From the NCBI GenBank assembly GCA_000803105.1, contig JTDA01000004.1, forward strand, positions 1 through 64,000: DNA of 64,000 nucleotides. The letters are read 5' to 3'. Every line of letters starts with the position of its first letter. Position 1 is the stretch's first letter. This document shows, piece after piece, positions 19,150 to 28,997 of this stretch. Made by a program: the position numbers and the translations under genes. The notes beneath the pieces are model-generated. The model made no database searches and was not told the DNA's origin. It worked only from the letters and a program-made list of their open reading frames with translations. The stretch comes from Coprobacter secundus (lineage in GTDB: Bacteria; Bacteroidota; Bacteroidia; Bacteroidales; Coprobacteraceae).

Positions 19150-19925
19150 ATACCGAATTAAAAAAAGACAAACTGTCCGTAAAAATATACGACACACGTA
19201 AGCAGATGGGTGAAAAAGCGGCAGAAGACGCTGCGGCATACCTCAAAAGCCTACTTTCCAAACAAGAACAAGTAAATATCATATTTGCAGCAGCACCTTC
19301 TCAGAATGAGTTTTTGGAATCCTTATCCGCCACCCCGGGCATAGAATGGAGTCGTATAAATGCCCTTCACATGGACGAGTACATCGGACTTGATAAAGAT
19401 GCACCACAAGGGTTCGGCAATTTCCTGAAAGAAAGAATTTTCGACAAAGTTCCTTTCAAATCGGTACACTATCTCAACGGGCAAGACCCCGACCCGATAC
19501 ATGCTTGTCAAGTATATGAAAAAATATTGTCCGAATTCCCGGTAGATATTGTCTTCATGGGCATTGGCGAAAATGGTCATATTGCTTTCAATGATCCTCA
19601 TGTTGCCAACTTTAACGATACAAAAAGAGTAAAAATTGTCGACCTCGACGACAGATGTCGTCACCAGCAAGTAAATGACGGCTGTTTCAAACATATCAAC
19701 GAAGTGCCGACCCATGCACTTACACTTACTGTCCCGGCACTTTTAACAGCTGCACGCATATTTTGTATAGTTCCGGCACAGACCAAAGCCTGGGCAGTAA
19801 AAGAAACGTTAACAGGAAAAATTTCAGAACACTGTCCGGCTTCTGTACTTCGTACTCATCCCCATGCTACATTGTATGTAGACAATGACAGTGCCTCCCT
19901 CTTCCTCCAATCTCCAAATCGATAA
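19146..19925 (+). CDS. nagB: Glucosamine-6-phosphate deaminase
   Basis: Isomerises and deaminates glucosamine-6-phosphate to fructose-6-phosphate and ammonia, feeding glycolysis. The NagB features HMDEYIGL and FMGIGENGHIAFNDP hold the general base aspartate and the histidine/glutamate catalytic group. At 259 residues it is close to E. coli NagB. It is a 6-phosphogluconolactonase-fold protein; the motifs favour deaminase over lactonase. It overlaps nagA by four bases and precedes the second GH20 by two. Confidence 0.93.
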   Translation: MNTELKKDKLSVKIYDTRKQMGEKAAEDAAAYLKSLLSKQEQVNIIFAAAPSQNEFLESLSATPGIEWSRINALHMDEYIGLDKDAPQGFGNFLKERIFDKVPFKSVHYLNGQDPDPIHACQVYEKILSEFPVDIVFMGIGENGHIAFNDPHVANFNDTKRVKIVDLDDRCRHQQVNDGCFKHINEVPTHALTLTVPALLTAARIFCIVPAQTKAWAVKETLTGKISEHCPASVLRTHPHATLYVDNDSASLFLQSPNR

Positions 19926-19927
19926 TT

Positions 19928-22285
19928 ATGAAAAAAATAAAGCCGATACTTATCCTTTGCATGATACTGCTCACCGGTTTGCCTGTGAGTGCTCATACCT
20001 ATTCTATCATCCCATATCCGAAATCATTGATTCCTCAAGAAGGAGAATATATCTTTAAAAACGAACAAAAAATTTCCTTCCCTACTGAAATATCAGAAGT
20101 GGCAAAAGAATTTATCTGCCGTATAAAAACCGTAACCGGTATAAATCTGGTCACAATATCGGAAAGCAAAAAAGCAGACATATCCTTCACCTTGCAAAAA
20201 AATATGGCAAATGAGGCTTATAAACTGTACATAACACCTTCACATATCACCATCCAAGCATCTACTCCGGCAGGATTTTTCTATGCTATACAGAGCTTAT
20301 ACCAACTCATGCCTCCCCAAATAAGCGTCAACAAACGTACGGAGTGTGTAAATGTATGGAATGTTCCTTGTGTACAAATCGATGATGAACCGAGATTTGC
20401 TTATCGGGGCATGATGCTCGACGTAGCACGATATTTCATGCCCAAAGAATACGTATTGGAATTTATCGACCGACTGGCTGCCCAAAAAATCAACACATTC
20501 CACTTTCATCTGACCGAAGACCAAGGCTGGCGCATAGAAATAAAAAAATATCCGAAACTGACCTCTGTCGGAGCTACACGTCCTTACACGATGGTCGGAT
20601 ACAAAACATTCCATGCACCGATTATCCCCGATAATACAGTGCACCAAGGATATTATACACAAGATGACATTCGCGAAATTGTCGCTTATGCACAAAAACG
20701 CTTCGTCACCATTATTCCCGAAATAGAATTACCGGGACACAGTTCCGCTGCAGTTGCAGCTTATCCCGAACTGTCTTGTGGTATAAAAAACCGGTATGAA
20801 GTAGTAAAAACATTCGGTATATTCGACAATGTATTCTGCCCAAATGAAAAGACTTTCCGTTTCTTAGAAGATGTATTCTCCGAGGTGGCTGCACTCTTCC
20901 CTGGAACCTATATACACATTGGTGGAGACGAATGTCCCAAAACAGCATGGAAACAATGTTCTCATTGTCAAGGGCTGATGAAAAAATTAAATCTAAAGGA
21001 TGAAAACCAGTTACAAAGCTACTTTATTCACGAAGTAGAAAAAATAGTCAACCGACAAGGTAAACAAATAATCGGTTGGGACGAAATACTTGATGGAGGT
21101 TTGGCTCCCAACGCTACAGTAATGTCATGGCGAGGAGAAAAAGGCGGAATAGAAGCTGCAAAATCCGGACATTCAGTAATCATGATGCCAAATGCCGACA
21201 CCTACTTGAACTATTATCAGGAAGACCCGGAATATGCCCCTATAGGTTCAGGAAGTTTTCTACCGATAGAACAAGTATACAGCTACGAACCTATCCCGGC
21301 TCAAATGAACGATAGAGACAAAAAATATGTATTGGGAATGGAAGCCGCATTATGGACTCCATATATGAAAAATCCGGATGTGGTAGATTATTACATGTAT
21401 CCCCGATTTTATGCCGTTGCCGAGGTTGCCTGGACTCCTGCAGAAGCAAAAAATTATACGGATTTCCTTGCCCGCATACGCAAACAATACGCCCGGCTCG
21501 ATTTGCAACAAGTAAAAGCTTGCCGCAACTATTTCGACGCATACATTGACGGAGCATTCAACAAACGTACTCGAAAGTTTGAGGTACGTATTACCGGAAT
21601 GATACCCGGTTCGGAAATAAGATACACAACCGACGGGCGCATTCCGACTCTTGCATCAAACGTATACTCTAACCCGATAGTACTCCATAAAAATACGACC
21701 ATTAAAGCTGCAATATTTACTCCTGACGGCAATATAACCGGAAAAATAACAGAGAAAAATTTTGTCGTAAATAAAGCCACCGGTAAAAGCTATATATGCA
21801 ATGTACCCTACCGATTCAAACCGGACAATCCCGGAGCCAAAGATTACTCTAAATTCAATTTCTGCGGCCTCACCAACGGAATCAAAGGTTACCTCAACCA
21901 TGTACATCCTTGGGTAGCCATACGCCCGACAACCATAACCGAAATCACTATCGACCTCGAAAAGCAGGAACAATTCAGCTCGATAAGATACTCCGTGCTC
22001 AACGGTTATGGCCAAGAAGCCGTAGCTCCACAAGAGACGTGGATAGAAATATCCGATGACAACAATAATTTCAAAGAAATAGCACACCGGAACTTTACAT
22101 ACCATATCGAAAACAAATGGCAAATATTCGAGCATAATTTTACATTCGCGCCCCAGAAAGCCCGTTATGTAAAAATAAAGCTTAAAAACGGGTATCTGCC
22201 ACACAAGCTGGGAGGATTTCCTGTACCCGAAGAGAAGGAAGGTTCTCTCGGAATGATATTTATTGATGAAGTAGAAATAAACTGA
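19928..22285 (+). CDS. Beta-N-acetylhexosaminidase, GH20, with C-terminal accessory domains
   Basis: An exported GH20 enzyme of 785 residues. The signal peptide ends near SAHT (residue 24). An N-terminal GH20b domain precedes the catalytic barrel with FHFHLTEDQGWRIEIKKYP and HIGGDECPKTAW; the catalytic Asp-Glu is near residue 334-335. After the barrel come a chitobiase-like domain (EIRYTTDGRIPT, about 555-620) and an F5/8 type C-like sandwich (about 640-780), which may bind substrate. It probably acts on larger or surface-exposed glycans than the 525-residue paralogue. Confidence 0.95.
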   Translation: MKKIKPILILCMILLTGLPVSAHTYSIIPYPKSLIPQEGEYIFKNEQKISFPTEISEVAKEFICRIKTVTGINLVTISESKKADISFTLQKNMANEAYKLYITPSHITIQASTPAGFFYAIQSLYQLMPPQISVNKRTECVNVWNVPCVQIDDEPRFAYRGMMLDVARYFMPKEYVLEFIDRLAAQKINTFHFHLTEDQGWRIEIKKYPKLTSVGATRPYTMVGYKTFHAPIIPDNTVHQGYYTQDDIREIVAYAQKRFVTIIPEIELPGHSSAAVAAYPELSCGIKNRYEVVKTFGIFDNVFCPNEKTFRFLEDVFSEVAALFPGTYIHIGGDECPKTAWKQCSHCQGLMKKLNLKDENQLQSYFIHEVEKIVNRQGKQIIGWDEILDGGLAPNATVMSWRGEKGGIEAAKSGHSVIMMPNADTYLNYYQEDPEYAPIGSGSFLPIEQVYSYEPIPAQMNDRDKKYVLGMEAALWTPYMKNPDVVDYYMYPRFYAVAEVAWTPAEAKNYTDFLARIRKQYARLDLQQVKACRNYFDAYIDGAFNKRTRKFEVRITGMIPGSEIRYTTDGRIPTLASNVYSNPIVLHKNTTIKAAIFTPDGNITGKITEKNFVVNKATGKSYICNVPYRFKPDNPGAKDYSKFNFCGLTNGIKGYLNHVHPWVAIRPTTITEITIDLEKQEQFSSIRYSVLNGYGQEAVAPQETWIEISDDNNNFKEIAHRNFTYHIENKWQIFEHNFTFAPQKARYVKIKLKNGYLPHKLGGFPVPEEKEGSLGMIFIDEVEIN

Positions 22286-22307
22286 TAACTTTGTAAAAAT
22301 CATATAT

Positions 22308-23360
22308 ATGAGAAACTCCATAAAATACGGACTGATAGCCTTGGTACTGAGTATCTCGTGTATCGGGCACGCAACGGAAAATCCGATAGAAAAAGCAGAC
22401 CTGACTCCAGAACAAATACAGCGAGCCAAAACATTCAAACAAGTACTCGGAACAGACAAAGGATACCGGAGTGGCGCATATGTTTATACCAAACGAAGCA
22501 TAGATGACTATATGAAAGAACCGGAAAAACTGGCTGCCCGGCTGGCAGTACTGGGATTTACCGATGTATATTTAGGTTCGGAAAAAGCATTATCCGGAGA
22601 AGCTGACGACTACATGAAATGGCAGAAAACATTCATACGAGAAGCACACAAATACAATCTTAAAGTCCATGCTTTACGCTTGAGCAGCGCCAAACTGTAT
22701 GTCAGTGATATGAAAATACTCGAAGACTGTAATTCGGTCATCAATTATAACTACTCCGTGAAAAAAAGTGACCGTTTCGATGGCGTATCGGCCGATCTCG
22801 AACCTCATATTCTGAAAAAAGGATTCATAGACTACCCCAAAGAACTGACCTTAGTCTGGGACTCCAAAAACAATTTCGGTAAGGGGAAAGACAATGACCT
22901 GTTACTAAAACGTACTGTAGAGGTGATGAAACTTGCCCAAAAGGAACTCAGGCCACTCCCCCTTAGCCAAGCATTAGGTTTCTTCTTCCAACCTCGTGTA
23001 AACAACGGATTGCTCGAACACGGAGGTGCCGATGAGTTTTTACAATATTGTGACCAGCTCATCGTCATGGCATATAACTATAAACCAAGCCGAGTATTCG
23101 AAATGGCCGAACCGATATTGAAAGCAGCCGAAAAAAGCAAAAATCATCCCAAGAGCGTAAGCGTCTGTGTAAAAACCAGTCTCGGAACCGTAGGAGACGA
23201 AGGTCCTGTCACCTCATTCCAAACTCATGGATGGGACTATATGATAGAAGCTATAAAATATTTGGTAGAAAAAGGGAGTACGTATCCAGCATTTCGAGGA
23301 GTAGACATTTTTGAATTTCAGGGATTTGAAATGATGTGGAACAATAAGGTAAAACAATAA
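22308..23360 (+). CDS. Exported TIM-barrel-like protein, putative divergent GH18
   Basis: A 350-residue protein with a signal peptide ending near HATE. I do not recognise an annotated family, but several segments match the layout of GH18 chitinases and endoglycosidases. FDGVSADLEPH resembles the DxxDxDxE strand-4 motif, keeping the last Asp and the Glu while the middle Asp is Ser. QLIVMAYNY resembles the strand-6 MxYD region, and the C-terminal FRGVDIFEF the last-strand motif. Because it lies between GH20 enzymes and the sensor in a GlcNAc PUL, an endo-acting hydrolase is plausible. It has a tandem paralogue at 23366. Confidence 0.65.
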   Translation: MRNSIKYGLIALVLSISCIGHATENPIEKADLTPEQIQRAKTFKQVLGTDKGYRSGAYVYTKRSIDDYMKEPEKLAARLAVLGFTDVYLGSEKALSGEADDYMKWQKTFIREAHKYNLKVHALRLSSAKLYVSDMKILEDCNSVINYNYSVKKSDRFDGVSADLEPHILKKGFIDYPKELTLVWDSKNNFGKGKDNDLLLKRTVEVMKLAQKELRPLPLSQALGFFFQPRVNNGLLEHGGADEFLQYCDQLIVMAYNYKPSRVFEMAEPILKAAEKSKNHPKSVSVCVKTSLGTVGDEGPVTSFQTHGWDYMIEAIKYLVEKGSTYPAFRGVDIFEFQGFEMMWNNKVKQ

Positions 23361-23365
23361 TCCAA

Positions 23366-24541
23366 ATGAAAAAAATACGATTTTACCTAAAAGCCTGTCT
23401 AAATTTTGCCCGGACATATAACCCATGTATCGGGACATTCAGACAGGTTCTTACTCTTCTACTACTTTCCGGTTGCTTGTTTAGTTGCGGAAATGACGAC
23501 AAAATTTCTGACAGTCCGGCATTTATAGAAGTACCGGAAGAACCGACAGAACACGAAAAAGAATTGTCCGAAACCGCAGAAGCAACTTCCCTGATGCTCT
23601 CCAAAGCAATTCGGTTCAGAAGCCTGATACAAGAAAAAGAAACATATAGCAGCAGTGTATATGTCTACTCCAGAACAATATCCAAATATCAGGACAATCC
23701 GCAAAAATTAATTGCCCGCATCGCCTTATTAGGATTCACAGAAGTATATCTCTCTACCCCTCAAAAATCATTACAGGGAACCGACCCCAAAGGCTATCAA
23801 TGGCTGAAAACATTTATTGCTGCTGCTCATCGATATGAAATAACCGTCTACGCATTGCGATTAAGCGACACTCGTCTATATGTCGATAGTAACCTGCTAT
23901 ATAACGAAACTGGCTGGGTAGACCAATATAACCGCTCAGTAGCTGCAAATGAAAAAATAGACGGCATATCAGCCGATTTAGAACCTCATGTATTGAAAAA
24001 AGATGGAGAATCGACCCCCATAGGGCTAGATATTTTTTGGGACAGTACATCGAACTATGGAATAGGAAAAGAAAATGACCAGCTCCTTGAACGGACCCTG
24101 AACCTGCTACATATTGCTCGGGAAGAAATAGCACCCTTACGACTCAACGAAGCCATTTCATTTCTATATCAACCTAAAATAAACGAAAAGAAACTGTCAT
24201 TTGGAAGCACTCCGCAATTTTTACAGTATTGCCATTCGGTTATCGTCATGGCTTATTATTATAAGAAAGAGACTATTTGGAACCGAAGCAAACCCATACT
24301 TACAGCAGCCGGAAATACTTCAAACCAGAGTGTCAGTATATGTGTCAAAACAAGCCTCAACACCTATGGGGATAATGGAGATACCAATACTTCCCTACAA
24401 CCTCAAGGTTGGGATTATTTGCTCGAAACCATAAAATACATTTACGACAATGGTAAGTCTTATTCCTGTTTCCGAGGGATGGATTTCTTCGAATACGAAG
24501 GTTTGGAAACCATGTGGGAATGGATAAACGACAAAAATTGA
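23366..24541 (+). CDS. Lipoprotein paralogue of the preceding putative GH18-like protein
   Basis: A 391-residue paralogue of the gene 6 bases upstream. It has a longer N-terminus with a lipobox-like LFSC in place of a cleaved signal peptide, so it is probably anchored in a membrane, perhaps at the cell surface. Shared landmarks are IDGISADLEPHVLKK, SVIVMAYYYKK, SVSICVKTSLNT, GWDYLLE and FRGMDFFEYEGLETMW. The glutamate in ADLEPH is kept in both copies and would be the acid/base if the GH18 analogy holds. One copy soluble and one lipidated suggests a division of labour between periplasm and surface. Confidence 0.65.
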   Translation: MKKIRFYLKACLNFARTYNPCIGTFRQVLTLLLLSGCLFSCGNDDKISDSPAFIEVPEEPTEHEKELSETAEATSLMLSKAIRFRSLIQEKETYSSSVYVYSRTISKYQDNPQKLIARIALLGFTEVYLSTPQKSLQGTDPKGYQWLKTFIAAAHRYEITVYALRLSDTRLYVDSNLLYNETGWVDQYNRSVAANEKIDGISADLEPHVLKKDGESTPIGLDIFWDSTSNYGIGKENDQLLERTLNLLHIAREEIAPLRLNEAISFLYQPKINEKKLSFGSTPQFLQYCHSVIVMAYYYKKETIWNRSKPILTAAGNTSNQSVSICVKTSLNTYGDNGDTNTSLQPQGWDYLLETIKYIYDNGKSYSCFRGMDFFEYEGLETMWEWINDKN

Positions 24542-24856
24542 CATTTTACAAGACTCTTTAAATAGAAATAAGGCTCACTAAAAGCCCGTTACTTTTTTAC
24601 TATAATTAAGAATTTATCGAATATGAAATGGATAACGGGTATTTAACGAATGACAACAGGATTACTTCCAAAAGACAATATACAAGCTTCCTCGGAAAAA
24701 ACAATATCTCCTTTTTCCGAAAAGAGCCGGATATATGTAACGACAAAATACACGCCAAAACAAAAAATTTCTTCTATCCGGAAATTTAGACGACTGGTCC
24801 TTAAAGTATTTGGAGATAACAAATTAAATTATTTTATTTGCATATACCTTTTTTCT

Positions 24857-27800
24857 ATGAAATATATGCTTATTCACCATTGTGGCTTATTGAAATACCT
24901 AATATTATTTTTTCTCTTTATTACAAACATCAGTTTCACTCAGGCCAATAAAGAAAATGTCCTGTTCGAATCATTAACCGTAAAAGACGGATTACCTCAA
25001 ATGAGTGTCCTTGACATCACACAAGACACTCAGGGATACATCTGGATGGCAACACGCGATGGACTGGCTCGATACGATGGCTATTCGTTCGACATATTCA
25101 GAAATGACGAAAACGACACACTATCGATAAGTAACAATTATGTTGTCTCCGTACAGGAAGACAAAAACAAAAACTTATGGATAGGAACCTTATACGGACT
25201 GAATCGATACAATGCTAACACAGAAACATTTACTCGTTTTTACCATTCACCAATAAACGACAACACTCTCAGTTCTAACGAAATACGGAAAATATATATA
25301 GATGATGATAACAACGTATGGATAGGCACAACTAACGGACTGAATCTGTATTTACCGAAAGAAAACAAATTTCTTCGCTACTGTGTCAATCCCGACATCG
25401 ACCACAGGGTCAGCGCAATCTTACGTATAGGACAAACCATACTTACCGGAACAGATTCAGGACTCTATACCTTATCATTACAGACAAACAAAATAAAGCA
25501 ATTATCTATCGGAAATTTCAAAGAACTATCCGTAAAAGCCCTTTATAAAGGAAAAAATGAAGATATATATATCGGTACATTTAACCAAGGGCTTCTTATA
25601 ATCGATAAAAATTTCAAACTAAAGGAACAGCACCTCAACACTCCATTAAAAGATAACTCATTAAGCAACAATTCCATACGATGCATAACAGCGAACAAAC
25701 ACGGACAGTTGCTAATCGGGACCTTCAATGGACTGAATATCTTTGACCCTGAAACCGGCAATTTCCGTTCATTTAAGCAGCAGGCCGATAATCTGAGCGG
25801 ACTATCACACTTTTCCATCCACTCGGTCTGCTGCGACAGCGCCAATACAATCTGGATAGGAACTTGGGCGGGAGGAGTCAACTATTGTAACTTGGACAAT
25901 AACAACATCTTCCAACTCCACTCTCCCGTATACAACGGCAAACGATTATTAGGTATCGTCGGCCCTTTAGTAAAAGATGCAAATGGAATATGGGTAGGTA
26001 TGGAAGGAGGCGGACTGCTCTACTATGAAAACTCCACCGATAAATACGAACGCTACATTCCCGACAAAAGCAATGCATCCAACTTCAGGTCGAACATCGT
26101 AACAAGCCTGCATAAAAAAGGACACCTCTTATATGTAGGAACTAACAATGGTATCCTTTATCAGTTCGATACCCGTAACAGGCAATTTATACAAAAACAA
26201 GTATTACCCGGTACACCATCGATTGTCACTATACACAGCGACAGAAGCGGAAATATCTTATTAGGAGTACAAGATACTTATGGGCTGATAATCATATCTC
26301 CCGAAGGACATATACAAAACCGGTTCAAAGACAAGTCGGGAAATGACATAACATTCAACAATATTTGTTCCATCATCGACGACGGTCCAGACACCTTCTT
26401 GCTGGGAAGTAATACTCAAGGCATATATCAATACAACCTACAAAGCAAAGAATACGCATTTTATAACCTAAAAAATCCGGAATTAAAAGGTCTCGAAACC
26501 AAAGTAAACCAACTCTATCAAGATTCCCGAAAAATAACTTGGGTAGCCACTGCCCAACAAGGAATACTTTGCCTGGATAAAGACAAAAACATTATACAAA
26601 CCATCTCGACCTCGGACGGTATGAAATCTAATACCATATGTGCCATCAATGCAGATAAAGACGGGAATATATGGGCATCGACTCTATCTTCTATCACTCA
26701 AATAGAAAAAGACAACTATAAAATAAAAAATTACGGAGGGTTCAAAACAAATGAATTTGCCTTGCGTTCATGTCTCTCAACCGACTCGATTATCTATTTC
26801 GGAGGAGATATGGGATTTATCGCTTTCGACCCATCCCAAATAGAAATAAACACGTTCGTTCCTCCAGTCGTTATAAAAGAAGTTCTTGTAAATAACACTA
26901 AAGTATCGTTGAGAGAGCTCGACTATCATCATCAAAAAATTGTTCTCCCTTACGATCGTTCAAATATAACATTTGAATATAGAGCCCTAAACTATATTCG
27001 CCCAGAACAAAACCAGTACGCTTATCGCATGGAAGGATTCGACAAGGACTGGATACAAGTAGGTAACCGCTTAATTGCTCATTATACCAATCTGCCGGCA
27101 GGAAAATATACATTTCACGTAAAAGCAGGGAACAATGACAATGTATGGAACGAAAAAGGCGTTATCCTCGATATAGAAATACTCCCTCCACCCTGGAAAA
27201 CATGGTGGGCATATATCGCATATATTGCTATCTTTTTAGGACTTGTCGCTTCCTATCTGAGATATTTACAAATGCGTGTAAAACTTACCAACGATGTAAA
27301 AATAAAACAAATAGAACAAGAAAATTCAGAAAAGTTACATGCCGACCGCATCAATCTGTTTACCAACTTTTCTCATGAATTGCGTACCCCTTTAACGCTA
27401 ATCATAGCCCCATTAGAAGATTTGTTGGGCCGAGCGGATACAACCGCTTCGGTAAAAAAATCATTAGGACTGATGCACAACAATGCCAAACGACTTCTAT
27501 TTCTTGTAAACCAACTGATGGATTTTAGAAAAAAAGAAGCAGGCAAATTACAAATCAAAGTAGCCGAAGGGAATTTTTCCTTATTTGTAGAAGAGATAGT
27601 TATCGCTTTTCAAGAATTGGCAAACTCCAGACATATGACACTGGAATATTTCGGAAAAGAAGACAACGTATGCCTTTGGTACGACCGTTCGTTGATGGAA
27701 AAAGTGTTGTTCAACCTATTGTCCAATGCTTTCAAGAACACGCCCGACAAAGGCAAAATTGTGCTCAAAGTTCATCAATATCTCATAGATTCAGCCAAAT

Positions 27801-28927
27801 GGATAGAAATAACCGTCTCAGACACCGGTTGTGGTATACCGATTAACAAACAAAATGCCATATTCGACCCATTTTACCAAGTAAACGAAACCGAAACTGC
27901 AACACCAGGAACTGGAATTGGACTCTATTTGACAAAAGCCATTGTCGAACTGCATAGAGGTAAAATAAAAGTAGAAAGCGTACCGGATAAAGGTACTACC
28001 TTCATCATCAATCTGCCGGTAGGCAAAGAATACTTTACTGCTGATGAAATCATAGAGAACTACAAAAGTAGCGAAGACATATCAAGATATATCAATACCT
28101 CCTATATACCCGAAATGGAAAGAAATATGGATGAGGCAGAAAGTATGAACAAACAAAATGGAAAACACACCGTCTATACTCTCCTTATTGCAGAAGACAA
28201 TAAGGAAGTGAGAACATACGTAAAAAACAATTTGGCCAATGAATATAATATCATAGAAGCCGCAAACGGTGAAGACGCACTCACCAAAGCTATAAATCAA
28301 CTTCCCGACTTAATCATCAGTGATATTATGATGCCTAAAATCGATGGTATACAACTTTGTAAAACACTGAAGGAAGACTTACGTACAGGACATATTCCCG
28401 TCATACTGCTTACTGCGCGTACCACAGTGCTGCAGATAGAAGAGGGATTAAAAATCGGAGCCGACGATTATATCACAAAACCCTTCAATATGACACATTT
28501 GAAGTTGCGCATTTCCAACATACTATGTTCCAGGGAAAAGTTGAAAAACATATACAGCAAAAGCTTCAACACACAAAATATAGGAGAACAAATTACTTCT
28601 GCCGATGACCGATTCTTACAAAAACTGTATAAAGTCATGGAAGAAAATATCTCTAATCCGGAATTGAACATAGACAAATTCTGTAAAGAAATAGGAATGA
28701 GTAAAACCAATCTTTATTACAAAATAAAGTCGCTCACAAACTTCTCCCCTACCGAATTTATCCGACATTCCCGCCTACAACTCGCTGCCCGTCTGCTCCG
28801 GGAAAAAGAAATTCCAATTTCCGAAATATCCACGATTACCGGATTCAATAGTCATTCCTATTTCAGTAACTGTTTCAAAGCTGTATACGGCTGCTCTCCC
28901 ACCGAATACAGCGAAAAAAATTTATAG
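24857..28927 (+). CDS. Hybrid two-component system sensor/AraC regulator (HTCS)
   Basis: The PUL regulator, a sensor kinase and response regulator in one chain. From the ATG at 24857 it has an N-terminal signal/TM segment, about 14 beta-propeller repeats (GLPQMSVLDITQD, IWIGTWAGG type), a Y_Y_Y domain, one membrane helix (WWAYIAYIAIFLGLVASYL), HisKA with FSHELRTPLT, HATPase with NLLSNAFKN, a receiver with ISDIMMPKIDG, and a C-terminal AraC helix-turn-helix. The 69 residues from the upstream ATG at 24650 look untranslated. Its periplasmic propeller should bind an oligosaccharide released by the locus and activate susC-side genes. Confidence 0.95.
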   Translation: MKYMLIHHCGLLKYLILFFLFITNISFTQANKENVLFESLTVKDGLPQMSVLDITQDTQGYIWMATRDGLARYDGYSFDIFRNDENDTLSISNNYVVSVQEDKNKNLWIGTLYGLNRYNANTETFTRFYHSPINDNTLSSNEIRKIYIDDDNNVWIGTTNGLNLYLPKENKFLRYCVNPDIDHRVSAILRIGQTILTGTDSGLYTLSLQTNKIKQLSIGNFKELSVKALYKGKNEDIYIGTFNQGLLIIDKNFKLKEQHLNTPLKDNSLSNNSIRCITANKHGQLLIGTFNGLNIFDPETGNFRSFKQQADNLSGLSHFSIHSVCCDSANTIWIGTWAGGVNYCNLDNNNIFQLHSPVYNGKRLLGIVGPLVKDANGIWVGMEGGGLLYYENSTDKYERYIPDKSNASNFRSNIVTSLHKKGHLLYVGTNNGILYQFDTRNRQFIQKQVLPGTPSIVTIHSDRSGNILLGVQDTYGLIIISPEGHIQNRFKDKSGNDITFNNICSIIDDGPDTFLLGSNTQGIYQYNLQSKEYAFYNLKNPELKGLETKVNQLYQDSRKITWVATAQQGILCLDKDKNIIQTISTSDGMKSNTICAINADKDGNIWASTLSSITQIEKDNYKIKNYGGFKTNEFALRSCLSTDSIIYFGGDMGFIAFDPSQIEINTFVPPVVIKEVLVNNTKVSLRELDYHHQKIVLPYDRSNITFEYRALNYIRPEQNQYAYRMEGFDKDWIQVGNRLIAHYTNLPAGKYTFHVKAGNNDNVWNEKGVILDIEILPPPWKTWWAYIAYIAIFLGLVASYLRYLQMRVKLTNDVKIKQIEQENSEKLHADRINLFTNFSHELRTPLTLIIAPLEDLLGRADTTASVKKSLGLMHNNAKRLLFLVNQLMDFRKKEAGKLQIKVAEGNFSLFVEEIVIAFQELANSRHMTLEYFGKEDNVCLWYDRSLMEKVLFNLLSNAFKNTPDKGKIVLKVHQYLIDSAKWIEITVSDTGCGIPINKQNAIFDPFYQVNETETATPGTGIGLYLTKAIVELHRGKIKVESVPDKGTTFIINLPVGKEYFTADEIIENYKSSEDISRYINTSYIPEMERNMDEAESMNKQNGKHTVYTLLIAEDNKEVRTYVKNNLANEYNIIEAANGEDALTKAINQLPDLIISDIMMPKIDGIQLCKTLKEDLRTGHIPVILLTARTTVLQIEEGLKIGADDYITKPFNMTHLKLRISNILCSREKLKNIYSKSFNTQNIGEQITSADDRFLQKLYKVMEENISNPELNIDKFCKEIGMSKTNLYYKIKSLTNFSPTEFIRHSRLQLAARLLREKEIPISEISTITGFNSHSYFSNCFKAVYGCSPTEYSEKNL

Positions 28928-28997
28928 AAAAAGTAAATCAGATTTTAAATCTCACCACAAACATATTCCTCATCTTTACTACAAGAAAGAAAAAACA

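Noticed and set aside
24650..24856. N-terminal extension of the hybrid sensor
   Set aside because: The 69 extra residues have no domain and would place the signal peptide internally; the ATG at 24857 fits a membrane sensor.
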